NCBI GenBank assembly: GCA_015143295.1
Contig: CM026568.1
Location: forward strand, 29,830,441-29,894,440
Origin: Tetracentron sinense
Taxonomy: Eukaryota > Streptophyta > Magnoliopsida > Trochodendrales > Trochodendraceae
Length of the DNA stretch: 64,000 bases
Direction of reading: 5' to 3'
Shown: positions 47,740 through 58,205 of the stretch, in pieces
Layout of the letters: each line of letters begins with the position of its first letter
Position numbering within the stretch: the stretch's first letter is position 1
Notes under the pieces: generated by a model
What the model was told of the DNA's origin: nothing
Databases searched by the model: none
Seen by the model: only the letters and a program-made list of their open reading frames with translations
Made by a program: the position numbers and the translations under genes

Positions 47740-48137
47740 TTAGGGGTTTATGTTCCCCTTCCTTTATAAGCTACAGAGTTGACAACACTCTTGTGTCTGA
47801 TTTGGTCCCGCGTACTAAGGGGACCGTGCATGGGGATCTTTCTTCCATGATTGCCAAGGAGTTAGCATATGGCTATAGAACTACTTTCACTTGGCTCAAG
47901 AACTCCATCCCTAGAATAAGTTTGTGGTCATCCAACTTGACCACTGAGAAGTCTGATTTCCATTTTTATGCTCCGACGTGCAACTCTACTCCCCGAGCTA
48001 CACCATGGATCGGTTTAGCTTCTGTGTTGACAGCTTTGAGATTCTCTGCCTCCTTAGTTGCCTTTAAGCCCAACCTCCTAGCCTCCTCCATTGAGATAAA
48101 GTTGTGTGTGGTTCCCCGTGTCTACCAGTACACGTGA
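47740..48137 (-). pseudogene. Gypsy retropepsin (protease) relic
   Basis: On the minus strand VLVDTG precedes, in a shifted frame, HNFISMEEARRLGLKATKE, IHGVARGVELHVGA and WKSDFSVVKLDDHKLILGM. This is the aspartic protease core of plant Ty3/gypsy Pol. Stops and a frameshift directly behind the DTG site disable it. It lies upstream (minus strand) of the LTR at 47238-47662, with RT and integrase missing between, so the element is internally deleted. Confidence 0.75.
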
Positions 48138-48189
48138 GGGCTTCCCATTGATACTTGTTTTCACATACAAGAGCTCTTTACCAAACTCT

Positions 48190-48541
48190 TGTCACATGTG
48201 TATGTTTAGTCTCACACCAGTCATGTACTGGGAGTTCCGGGCCATTGGTGTGGGAGTAGGCAGCATCTGAATTGGCTAGTCATTTCGGTTGGCAAGTGCT
48301 CCGTGACAAGTGGTATCAGAGCCGACCCAGGGACATTGGTGGTGTTGGATGGATTCATAGCACGTTGGGATTCAAGGGTGGATCCCCTTGACGAGGGCGT
48401 CAAGGATTTAGGCAGGAGAGCCTGTCACGTGCGTATGTTTAGTCCCACACCAGCCATGTACTGGACGTTCCGGGCCATTGGTGTGGGAGTAGGCAGCATT
48501 TGAATTGGATAGTCACTTCGGTTGGCAAGCGCTCCGTGACA
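48190..48541 (+). mobile_element. Complete TRIM (miniature LTR retrotransposon), 352 bases
   Basis: Two 119-base LTRs (48190-48308 and 48423-48541) begin TGTCAC and end CTCCGTGACA and are about 92 percent identical. The left LTR is followed after two bases by TGGTATCAGAGCCG, the tRNA-Met primer-binding site. The right LTR is preceded by the purine-rich GGCAGGAGAG. The internal region is only 114 bases and non-coding. AACTCT precedes the left LTR and recurs 3 bases after the right one, a possible blurred target-site duplication. It lies beside the gypsy protease relic. Confidence 0.85.
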
Positions 48542-49375
48542 CCTAACTCTACCCACAACAAGCTTATATGCTAAAACACTATCATTCAATTGCTGAAAAG
48601 CGTATAGATAGCCCCAACATTGCACTTGACTCAGTGGTGAGATTGATCTGGAGACCCTGTAACCATGCACTTGCTTAGTTTTTGAATCTTTTAAACTCAA
48701 CTGAGACAACTATTGAAGTTGGTCCGGCTAAATTCATTGCTGAGTTGAGTCTCAAGCCTGGATTTATCGACTTGGAGTTGAACATAAGCCATGGTGAAGC
48801 TCAATAGGAGTGCTCCAGTTAAACAGATTGTGAGACCAAAGGGACTCAACCTCCTTCCGGGTGATTGTACAATTGACAAATCTCAAATTTATTGTTGCAT
48901 CAAGAAAAAATGGTGTTCCAGCCAGTTCAGTTCAGTAAATAAGTCTGATGCAACTATCTGTGGGAATGAACCCTAAATAGGATCTGTAAGACACAAAATA
49001 TAGACGAAAACAAATAACAAGAAAAGCACACAAGAACAACATATTTACGTAGTTCCCTCAAGTTGAGGTATATCCACTGAGTCGCCGAGATTTCACTATG
49101 ATCTGGAGCAAAAGAGAATTACAGAGTTGCGATCTAAAAAATAGTAACCGCCCACTCCTAAGCTTAATAGTATTAGAGCTACATAACAAAAGTACGAAAG
49201 TACCAAAGTTGGATCCACAAGAACAGAGGTAGGATGTTCAATCGAGGCAGACTCCACACTTCCTATCAATGAAAAGGTAAGATGGGTAGTGCTAGTACAT
49301 ATCGATGAGTTTGATCAAATTCCAACCATCAAGTGGGTACACAGCACAGGCTATCTAATTCTGCATAAAGTACAA
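48542..49375. other. Intergenic, repeat-like, no gene recognised
   Basis: ACATATTTACGTAGTTCCC near 49040 looks like part of a copia LTR-type repeat (many carry ATTTACGTGGTTC), but no ends were defined. Confidence 0.3.
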
Positions 49376-49935
49376 TTCCGTTCTCCATGTTCTCTTAGAA
49401 TTTTTGATCACTTAAAATCTATAGGATGAAGATTGGCTAACCGATGTTTTTTGTGCCTTTAAGTGGAAGAGATAATAGTTCACTTGTTCTTGCATTGCCC
49501 AATTATGGGTATGATCTATGGGTATTTTCTATCCCCGAATAGGTGTAGATTAAGTCTTTCCTTCTTCCCTTCACAGCTTCTTATCCTGCTGAATTTTTGC
49601 TAGTGAATGTAGTGTGCAGAAGGCAATTAGAAGGCAATTTGAACGGTCTTTCCTGTGGCTATTTGGTGGGTGATACGGAAAGAGCACAATAAGAGAGTTT
49701 TTGAGGATACTACTTCTCATCAGCGTCTTTGCTCCCATACCTGTTCTCTGGTCTTAGAATGGGCAACCCTACGGCAGGAGAGGGCAGATTTGGGTGCCTT
49801 GCTGGGATGACAGGATGCATCTTTCAGTACAAGGCATCCCAAGTAATGTTTGGTATCTTGTTCTGTTATTCTCTGTTTTTATTGGGTTACACCCTTGTAA
49901 ACTCTGTTTTTGACGCATTATCGACCAAATAATAA
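49376..49935 (+). pseudogene. LINE 3'-end fragment
   Basis: Broken frames give LRIFDHLKSIG, RLANRCFLCLSG and, near the end, FCYSLFLLGYTLVNSVFDAL, the usual tail of plant LINE copies. It has many stops. Confidence 0.6.
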
Positions 49936-50492
49936 TTGATTTTAAATTACAACATAAAATATATTATAGGCCAGCACGATATTATATTGAACTTTCCACT
50001 GTATTACTGACATCAGTGTCTTATTCAACAGCAGCTGTAGCATTATCTCTTGAAAGACCATAACAAGTTCTTGGCATATTTGCATATTTTTCCATGAACA
50101 TCCCTTGATTTCCAGATCCACCTTTAGAGTGAAGACTTTCTCACAAAATATTGGAAGGTTTTGATTCTCTATATATAATGTTCATTTTTGAATAACTGTC
50201 ATATGCATCCATTCACTGAGTAACCATTAGAGAACTAACATTTCTCCAACAAAACCAGCACTAAAGCTGCTTCACTACAAACACACTCATTCTTCACGGG
50301 CATCTTGATACTACCTATTTCCTGAGAAACTTTGATGGGAAAGTAACAAGAACGAATGGGGTGGAAATGGAAATACCAAAATCTTCTCTCCTATATATAT
50401 AGATCAATAGCCATGGGTATTACCCATGTAATTAATTCGAGGGCGGACACTGTTGTGATCATAAATGGAATCTCCATAGTTGACTGACTCTA
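49936..50492 (-). other. 3' flank of the NHL-repeat gene
   Basis: This is downstream of the NHL gene stop codon on the minus strand and probably includes its 3' UTR. No other gene is seen. Confidence 0.4.
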
Positions 50493-53400
50493 TCACCATG
50501 ATTTACGCTGCCCATTCTGTTCCTGCACTGCCCCAAACACAATCTCATTGGTTGTCTCACAGCTCTGCTCATAGTAAGTTTGTGGACCATATGAATGATG
50601 CCGCTGATGATGTTGCTGCTGCTGCTGTTGTTGTTGCTGTTGAAAATCGATGTCCCGCCCACTATAGAAAGCCCGACTTTGCCAGAAATGGTGGGTCTTC
50701 TCTGGATCCTTGGTCATGAACGGGTAGGTCTTTCGTGGAGTCCTTGTTTCTACAGAGGGAGGCTCATCTTCGTCAGGTATCATAAAGCTCTCTTGCAATG
50801 GCCAAACATTAGGACGCTTGTGTTGTTGATTGTGTTGATGGTTTAGTGGCTTCTTTCTAAAACCTGAAAACAACCACCCAAGGATTTCTACCACATATGA
50901 CACAGTGTTGAGGAAAAATCTCCCTATTGAACCAAAGAAGCCTTCATCTTGCTTCTCCGGTTCATCCTCAGTTGGAATTAATGGTTGCCTGACTGATGAT
51001 TTCAGAGGCTTCTGATACGGACTGGATGAAATGCTTGTTTTTCCAAGAGTTTTTGGATCCTGCAAGAGCATAGGATGAAAAGTTTATAATGTTTCACGTT
51101 GTTGAAAAACATCTCTAAAAAAATGTGAATGACAACTTTGAATGGATCCCATGGAAAAACACAAGTTAAAGCACTAAATTAGACAAGTTGGAGATGAAGG
51201 GAATAATAATAATAATAACAATAACAATAATAATAATAAAAGGACTGAGTACTCACATTTTCGGAAGAAACCATTGTACCTACTCTACGTTGCAGCAATG
51301 CCAGCATGTAACCAAAGAAGCCAGCCGCAACAAGCACTGCAATCCCTGCGATGATGGAATGCATGGCTTATAAATCTAGAAGATTGACAAAGAACAAATG
51401 AAGTGATAAAAAATTTGATGGTTTGGTTACCAAGAGGGAAACTGCTGCCATACTGGTAGGCACAGTCATCAAAATGGAGTTGGATCTCTCGGATTGCCTG
51501 GTTTCCTCTGTCTATGACAAGAAGGGAGCAGCTGCTTCCAACGTAAACCACGTCAAAATCGGTAGAAAATTTTGCATCTTCACTTCGTCCATCTACATGC
51601 ACCCCTCCACGACCCCACTTCCCTCCTGCAATTGTTGTAACCCCTGCACAAAGAAAATTCAAACATACAAACACAGAATTTACCTGTTGTACTCCAATAC
51701 TCCATAGACCCCAACTCTAGCCCTAGTTGACATAAAGCGAATACTTTTGTATCCAGGTCTTCTTTATCATATGATTCACCTCTCATCAATGAACTATGAG
51801 CACTTATCTTCACTTTATTAGCGATGAGATCTACTATTGTTTCGATCTACTATTGTTTCTCGCATGCCCCAGGAAATTAAGAGTAGGTGCTAATCAATTA
51901 AGCATCTAATGTTCAGAGAGACAAAAAACAGGCTGGCTGTGGGAACGTTTACACGAATACCAGTTGCACTAACCTGCATCACTGATCTTCCTGATCGCCA
52001 TATTCAGAGTGTCTGCAATGTAAATATTTCCTCTGTTATCCACTGTGAGCCCTGTTGGGTGGTTCATCCTTGCTTCTTTGGGCTTCCCATCTACATGCCC
52101 AGAGTATCCTTCGGGTGATCCAGCAACAAACTTTGGTCTGCCATCTGTGTTTTTTCCATGAATTTTGTGAATGATAATTTGTGGCTGAAAAGCCATCCAA
52201 AAGATCATAAATTTGAGAGGAGCTTGTTTGCAAGAACTAAACAAAAGAGAGCCCAATGTCAAAAGTTTTAGATAATTTGAAGTTGGTTTTAGGCAGAAAT
52301 TCAACAACCGCAAAGGCCATAGATTTCAGATAAGATAAATGAAGACTAGAAGAATAAAGGGCTAAGAAGAAGAAATGCAGGTGATCCTTGGAGAAAATTG
52401 GTTGCAATTCTATAAGGGTCCATTCTTTTGCCGATACTTATACGATGCTTATAAAGCTTGGCACTTTACACTTTGTCATGGTAGTTGGTAAGAAATTTGA
52501 GTCACTTTGTCAAGGGTTTTAACAAGATTAATACTTATCATCATGAGATTTCAAGTCTTAACATTTTTTTATGAGATTTGAAATCATTCATTTTGCCGCA
52601 TTTAAAGTCTAATGGGAATTGTAACCCAATAGATGAAAAACATCGGCACATCTAATTCTCAAAATAAAATGCATATTATTCAATGACAAAACATGCAACG
52701 TGTCGGACATTATAAGTCTCTGCAAAAGAAAAGAGAAAAGAGAAGATCACATGTTTCTGGAAAGATGGAGTTTGGTTTAGCAGAAACTTAACTAAAAGGT
52801 GCTACAAACTTTAGAAAGCGGATGAGTCTTCTGCTAAACAACAGAAAACCATGTCCCCAAATTTAAAAGCTTACAATTGTGAAGTTGGGATTCATTGAAA
52901 CTTGAGAAAATGAAAATTTAGACAAGGGTCCTGAGAAATATGGGGCTAAAATTTTGTGCAAGCCTAATTAGAACACCAGAGTTCATAAAATCAAACGAGA
53001 ACCGCCATTGCAAGAAACAGATCAACACCAAAAAATTCCAGGAAATCGGATGCTGGGTATTTGCAGAAACTTGACAAGAAACAAGCTCAAAACAAGAATT
53101 TCAGCTAATTAAAAAAAAAATGAAATGAACACAGCAGAACAAGGCAAATCAAGCAATATTCCAAGTCATTAGAACAAAACCCACTTACAGCCAGACAGTG
53201 ATCCCGAGATCTTATAAATATTATTATTAGCAGAATCCAGAACCAGAAGCTCCCCACTTGGCGACACCTCAACTGAATACGGCTCAATTCCAAGCATACT
53301 TCCATCGAACACCGTCTCGACATTGTACCCACTTTCGAACTTCACCACCGGACGCCCAGTATTCGCTGAAAATCCAAATCCAATAAACCCCACCATTGCA

Positions 53401-53748
53401 GAGAACAATCTCTAATAGCTAGAACAAAAGGGAACAGCAAAAAATAAATAAATAAAATCAAGGACAATGTTGGTAATTCCAAGATCTCTACCAGTTTTGG
53501 TGGTAGCTTTCAGCGACCACAACCATTTCATAAGAGCAGAAACAGCACTGGAGAAAAACCCATTAACAATTTCTGCACAAGAAATACAAAGTTGTAATAT
53601 AAGAAAGAATGGAGCTCAAAAACAAATAAAAAATTAAATTAAAGAAGACTGTAATACACTCACTTGCAGGAGCAGTAGCTGAAGCTGATGAGAAACCTCC
53701 AAATAAAATCATAAAGATGAGAACCAAGACAAACCCATTATTCCCCAT
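50493..53748 (-). CDS. NHL-repeat membrane protein, seven exons, intact
   Basis: Exons: 53748-53664, 53572-53492, 53365-53189, 52144-51974, 51643-51431, 51345-51257 and 51059-50493, all GT-AG and in phase, giving 460 aa. Residues 1-24 form a signal peptide (GNNGFVLVLIFMILFGG). Three NHL repeats (about 57-227) follow: GIEPYSVEVSPSGELLVLDS, NHPTGLTVDNRGNIYIADTL and DFDVVYVGSSCSLLVIDRGN, which should form part of a beta-propeller outside the cytosol. IAVLVAAGFFGYMLALL (about 243-260) is a transmembrane helix. A second hydrophobic stretch (about 320-339) may be amphipathic or re-entrant. The cytosolic tail contains acidic and basic segments and a run of 10 Gln (about 412-421). The match is to plant NHL-domain proteins such as Arabidopsis At1g23880/At1g70280 (from memory); their biochemical function is not known. 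Confidence 0.92.
50604..50645 (-). repeat. CAG/CAA (polyglutamine) tract in the NHL gene
   Basis: Ten consecutive Gln codons, mixed CAA and CAG, are followed by HHQRHH. The tract lies in the predicted cytosolic tail. Confidence 0.9.
51198..51240. repeat. (AAT)n/(AAC)n microsatellite in NHL gene intron 6
   Basis: About 14 AAT/AAC triplets lie close to the GTGAGT donor of exon 6. Confidence 0.85.
52145..53188 (-). other. NHL gene intron 3, nothing further seen
   Basis: The intron is 1.04 kb, with GTAAGT donor and ACACAG acceptor. No element is recognised. Confidence 0.5.
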
Positions 53749-53891
53749 TACTCTGTTCAGAAGAGGAAATCCAAAAAGAAGCTCAGATGAGAAGATTCAA
53801 GCTCTGCATTCTCAGAAACCCTTACAGGTTCTATGAAGGCAAAAACAAGAGAACAGGAAAAAAAAAAATGCCCAATTGTATTTTCTGCTTT

Positions 53892-53902
53892 TTATTTATA
53901 TA
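53892..53902 (-). promoter_or_regulatory. TATA-like element of the NHL gene
   Basis: The minus strand reads AAATATATAAATAAAAAG about 145 bases upstream of the ATG. Position and sequence suit a TATA box. Confidence 0.4.
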
Positions 53903-54149
53903 TTTTTGTGCCTATTTTTGAGAGAGTGAAAAAGAAAGATGAAAGAGACAAAGAGGGTATCAGTGTGATAAGGAATTTTCCTTTTTCTTTTAATAAACAG
54001 AGGGGTCAGAGCCTCAGGGAATGTAATGTGAGAAAATCTTATGCTCTGATTATGTCTTAAATGCAGTTGGCTTAGTTTTAATAAAATTTTGATTTGGGGT
54101 TTAATTTTATAAGAATATAAAAATAGCATTAAAAAAAAAACTTAAATGT

Positions 54150-54156
54150 TTGAACC

Positions 54157-54187
<31 letters not shown>

Positions 54188-54440
54188 GTAAGATATGCTG
54201 CAATTTTGTGTAGTTATACTTTCTAGAGGAAAAATTCAGAAATTGAGAGAGAAGTAGAGAACTTTCCTAAAAAATATATATATTTATTTTTCGGTAATCT
54301 ACTTTCCCAATTCATAAATGCAGTTTTTAATAAGGTCCGAGTATTTCATTGCTTTTGATTTATCATACGCATTTAATGTGCGTGGATCACATCCAAAATT
54401 CATAGCATGACAGTTGTAGAAGGGTTGCTGCCGATACAGA
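54150..54440. other. Intergenic with (TA)n tract
   Basis: The TA repeat is at 54152-54183. No gene is seen. Confidence 0.5.
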
Positions 54441-54449
54441 TGAGGAATG

Positions 54450-54720
54450 TATTCGAGCCGAGCGTGGACGTGCTCTTTTCGGCTTGAAATGTAAAATTCT
54501 AGACTCAAACTCTGCTCCGTTCGATTTGAGTCGAATGAGCCCTAATTGAGCCGAGCTTTAAGCCAAGCCAAATCAAACAAACCTTAGCTTAAGCTCAACT
54601 TGAACACATTTTCAAACTTAAAAAGTCAGCTCAACCCGACCAAACCTAATTTTCAAGCCCAATTTCGGCTTGATTGAGCCAGGCCAAATTTCGAGCTAGC
54701 TCAAATTGAATATACTCCTA
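54450..54720. repeat. GAGCCGAGC / GCTCAACTTGA dispersed repeat
   Basis: GAGCCGAGC, GCCAAGCCAAAT, TTGAGCC and GCTCAA motifs recur on both strands over about 270 bases, as in degenerate non-autonomous DNA elements of plants. Ends were not defined. Confidence 0.4.
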
Positions 54721-54764
54721 ATAGAAATGGCAAAATAGTTAATGTACCATGATTTCTATTTTTA

Positions 54765-54935
54765 ATGGAATGGCCGGTCCTTATTGGTCTATGCCCCAAT
54801 TTTAAATACTCACCTATCGTGGTTAAAATTCACTCACCCTAAGGTTAAGCAATCCAATAATTTTTTTTAAAATCTTAATTTTAATTTAGTTAAGCTTAAC
54901 CAGGATCAAAGGAGTGTTAAAAGGGACACGAGGGG
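54765..54935 (-). mobile_element. Small MITE, inverted copy of 55655-55835
   Basis: The segment from GGTCCTTATTGGTCTATG to TTAAAAGGGACACG is the reverse complement, with divergence, of 55655-55835. Its ends are loosely inverted themselves. It shares the CGTGGTTAAAATTCACTC core with the fold-back element at 44610. Confidence 0.6.
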
Positions 54936-55089
54936 TAAGTTATGAAACAGATCCATGGGTCCACTAATCACTGCTGAATACAGATACACCACCTTTTTAT
55001 TTTTGAACATGGTAGGGATTCGGGCACTAAAATTCCTTCCTTCCAAATTCTCCCATCCTATCTTCTGCTTCATCAATAAATATATATAT

Positions 55090-55275
55090 ATATATTTGTT
55101 CGAGATATACGTTTAGGCTGCAACGCCGGTTAGGTGTTAGTATCGGTTCACTTAATGGGCGGGTGGAGAGTATATACAAACTTCCACCCTCTCGGGAATG
55201 GAACCCGGTACCTCCCCCAAAGTAGGGGATACACTAGCAGGACAAAGCCCTGATGGTAAACAATGTTTTGTAACC
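55090..55275 (-). repeat. tRNA-derived SINE candidate
   Basis: On the minus strand CAGGGCTTTGTCCTGCTAGT precedes GTACCGGGTTCCATTCCCG, which resembles a pol III B box about 50 bases downstream of the head. The copy runs into an AT-rich (TATATA) tract. It is inferred from the B-box-like motif only. Confidence 0.4.
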
Positions 55276-55654
55276 AACTAAACAACTAAACAATGTTTTG
55301 TAAAAAAATAAAATTAAAGCTTAAAAAAAAAATCTTATGGTGTGAATTGAGAAACTATTTGTGGGTCCTATGCCAAAATTTCAAAGAGATGAGATTATCA
55401 CAAACCACCCAATTGGAAGAAGCTCTTTTATCTTTTGAAGTGCTATTACTTCATCAGCCACGATGTTTGACCCTGCAAAATACTTTTGATAGATACAATC
55501 ATCCATCCATAGCTAAGATACATTGAATGATGGACCCTCCACACAAATAATGTATGTTTTTGTAATTCTTTAGATTCATAAGACTGGGCTTCAAATCTCC
55601 ATTGAAGGAATTGAATAGGAGCCTACCCGGGTCCGCTGCTTATCTTACCGCATG

Positions 55655-55835
55655 TCCTTTGTCCCTTTTAACACCCCTTTAATCCTGATTAAGCTTAATT
55701 AAATTAAAGTTAAGATTTTGTTTTTTTCCATAAAAAACAAGGTTAGATTGCTTAACTTTAGGGGTGAGTGAATCTTAATTACAGTTAATAAGTGTTTAAA
55801 AGTGGGACGTGGACCAATAAGACCGGTCATTTTGT
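55655..55835 (+). mobile_element. Small MITE with inverted ends
   Basis: The left end is GTCCCTTTTAACACCCCTTT. The complement of the right end is GTCCCACTTTTAAACACTT. The inner ATTAAG / CTTAATTA blocks also match. The copy at 54765-54935 is inverted relative to it. Confidence 0.6.
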
Positions 55836-56263
55836 TACATAATGGAAACCACTTTAAGTTAAGCATTTTCCAATTGAATAGGTGTTATGTTCAGTTGAGG
55901 TTGTAACTGCGTCTGACACTCCTTTCATGTGTTTTGTCATTCCAAAGAGAACCGTGATAGGGATAGCCATATCTTTCCCTTTGGAAACCAATCGTTTTTG
56001 TTCTTCTAGGGGTTTTCCATGTGACCATGAGTATTTGAAGGCTATGATCAAATACGCTTGTATGGATTTAACAACCATATATAAATAATTGTACAAAAAA
56101 TCCAGCCATCAAACACCTAAGTCATGGGGAAGAACCAGGGAAGAGCACAAACCATTTAGTTCCTTCCCTTTTTTGTGTTAATGCTTTTGCATAGAGCATT
56201 AGAGCTTATCTTCTTCTCTCTTACAACTAAAGTTAAGCTAATCTCGGATTTAGCTCTTATATA

Positions 56264-58169
56264 TCATTCTACTAATAAAAGTACAAGGAATAACCTAAAC
56301 TTTTTGTGGACCAAAATACCCTTTATTTTAATTTAATTTATAAATAACTTAGGTTATACAAAGCTTTAAAGAGAGAGGCCGTAGGCCGTGGATATGTGTC
56401 TGTGATCTCCAAACTGAGGAAGATGCAGATGTAGATTTGGAAGGACTATAAAAAAAAATCTTAAATCCTTATCTTAAGTGATCCCTCAACGTTGATAAGA
56501 GACTTCTTGAACACCAGGGACCTACTATCTTTATAATAGAGTCATCTCTATCTCCAACGTATTAGAGTCCTCTCTATCTCAACTTCCGTATCAATCTAAG
56601 AGTCTTTCTTCCCCTTAAACCATCTCTAGAAAGGGATTTAAAGGAAGACAATTGGAGCGTTTCTAGTGCTACCCGTTATCTTCTATAACGCCTCTGCAAG
56701 AGCAAGAGCAAGAGCAAGAGCAAAAGATAGGTACGCCATTTTCTTTGAATTTCGATTACTCGGGTTTCCGAAAATATTTTGTATGGGCAAACATAAGAAA
56801 AACTAGATCTTACGAGATCTATTCTATAAACAACTCATCTAAGTTTTTTTAAGCTTTGAAGCTTTTCATATGCTGCAAAATATCCAAGATAACGGGGGTA
56901 TGAAAACAACAGTAAGCTTTTTTACTCGGATCTGTAAACCACCTCAAAATGCCTTCATATGGAAGGCTTCTAAGCTATGTACATACAGAGGCAAAGCCCT
57001 GCCATCAATGGTAGGTGGAGCCTTGTTCCCTTGCTATATTTCCTCGTCAAAATGTCTTATCGTATCTTGGCTATGTATGTTTGTTAGCGTATTGTTCAAT
57101 GAGTTGGTTAATGCCTGGGCAGGACGCCAAGCAGATTTAATGCCCCTTTTACTTAGATGACGAATTTGCATTCATGTCAAAACCCACTAAAGAATATCAT
57201 GTGGTCATGCTATTTCTAGCAACAAAATATTTATCATTCAGAGTTACATGTTTATGCACTGTGATTTTTTGTGTTATTCTTTCATTAAGTTCAATTTCAT
57301 TCACTGTATAATGCTTAATATAATTATTGTTGATTTCATATTCATCTTTGTTTACATGATTTGTAAAGTCCATGCTTGATTAAGAACCTGGACTGAGTTT
57401 GGAAACTATGATTCTAATTTCAATTATTGGATCAATGAAGGTTCACTGATTTTGTGAAAGAGTTGCCAGAGTTGATTGGCTAAGTTGAATTAATGAAACC
57501 AGAATTTTGCCTCTGAGTATTTGATGCTGAGTTGGGTTTAGTGGACTAGAAGTCCTGGAAAGACTGGTTCTCACTTTGACACCAACAGCGAGTTGTTCGG
57601 ACTAAATGAGAAGAAAGATGTGATCATCTCCATGACATACTGGAAGGCTATGGCAGTGCTACTTGTGGGGATTATCTTTGTAATGGGTCTCATGCAAATG
57701 CTTAAGCTCTACGGAGTTACCTATTGGGTACATCAATTTTCTGCATTTTCATGTATATCTTCTTTATTACAAAGAAATCATATTTACAAGTTTCTCTCCA
57801 ATCTCCTCTCATCAGAATGATCTAATTTGAAATGCGCCAGTAAATGCAGATTTTCATCATGTGGTTGGATTTTGTGACTTGCATCATCATGGCCACCAGC
57901 AAAAACTTCATTGGTACCACGGAAAGGTATGAGTTTCTTATGTTTATCTTAGATTTTGCCATTGGGAATGGAATTAGTAACTATTTTCTAACATTAAAGT
58001 TAAATTCATTTAAGAGAATTAAATTATTAATATATCATAAAATTATATAATATAAGGAAGGTAATATCGATTGAAAATACATTAAAATTAGATTTAAAAA
58101 CAATAAAAATTATGTTTTTCACTAATAATGAAAAATTTATACGTGCAAAGCACGTGCATCTTTACTAGT
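56264..58169 (+). mobile_element. Helitron H2 (family A), carrying captured desaturase exons
   Basis: The 5' end TCATTCTACTAATAAAAGTA and the 3' hairpin ACGTGCAAAGCACGT (58141-58155), followed by CTAGT (58165-58169), match Helitron H1 at 5292-8031. It is 1.9 kb and has no Rep/helicase. Two exons of an omega-3 desaturase gene with their intron lie inside (57542-57926), in the same orientation as the Helitron. It is inserted in TA-rich DNA. Confidence 0.85.
57542..57926 (+). pseudogene. Captured omega-3 fatty acid desaturase fragment (two exons plus intron)
   Basis: Exon A (57542-57727) begins after TTTAG and encodes WTRSPGKTGSHFDTNSELFG, NEKKDVIISMTYWKAMAVLL and MQMLKLYGVTYW, then a GTACAT donor. 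Exon B (57850-57926) begins after ATGCAG and encodes IFIMWLDFVT. One exon-B frame then reads LHHHGHQQKLHWYHGK. This is the region before the last histidine box of plastid or ER omega-3 desaturases (FAD7/FAD8/FAD3). Exon B is 77 bases, while the frame requires 81: four bases are missing at a direct ACTTACTT repeat. The intron is kept, so capture was from genomic DNA and not from cDNA. Confidence 0.87.
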
Positions 58170-58205
58170 ATATATATATATATATATATATAAACTAAAT
58201 ATATA

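Noticed and set aside
48303..48503. Open frames across 48221-48709
   Set aside because: They cover the TRIM LTRs, which are non-coding repeats.
50595..50846. Plus-strand poly-Leu frame
   Set aside because: It is the antisense of the polyglutamine codons in the last NHL exon.
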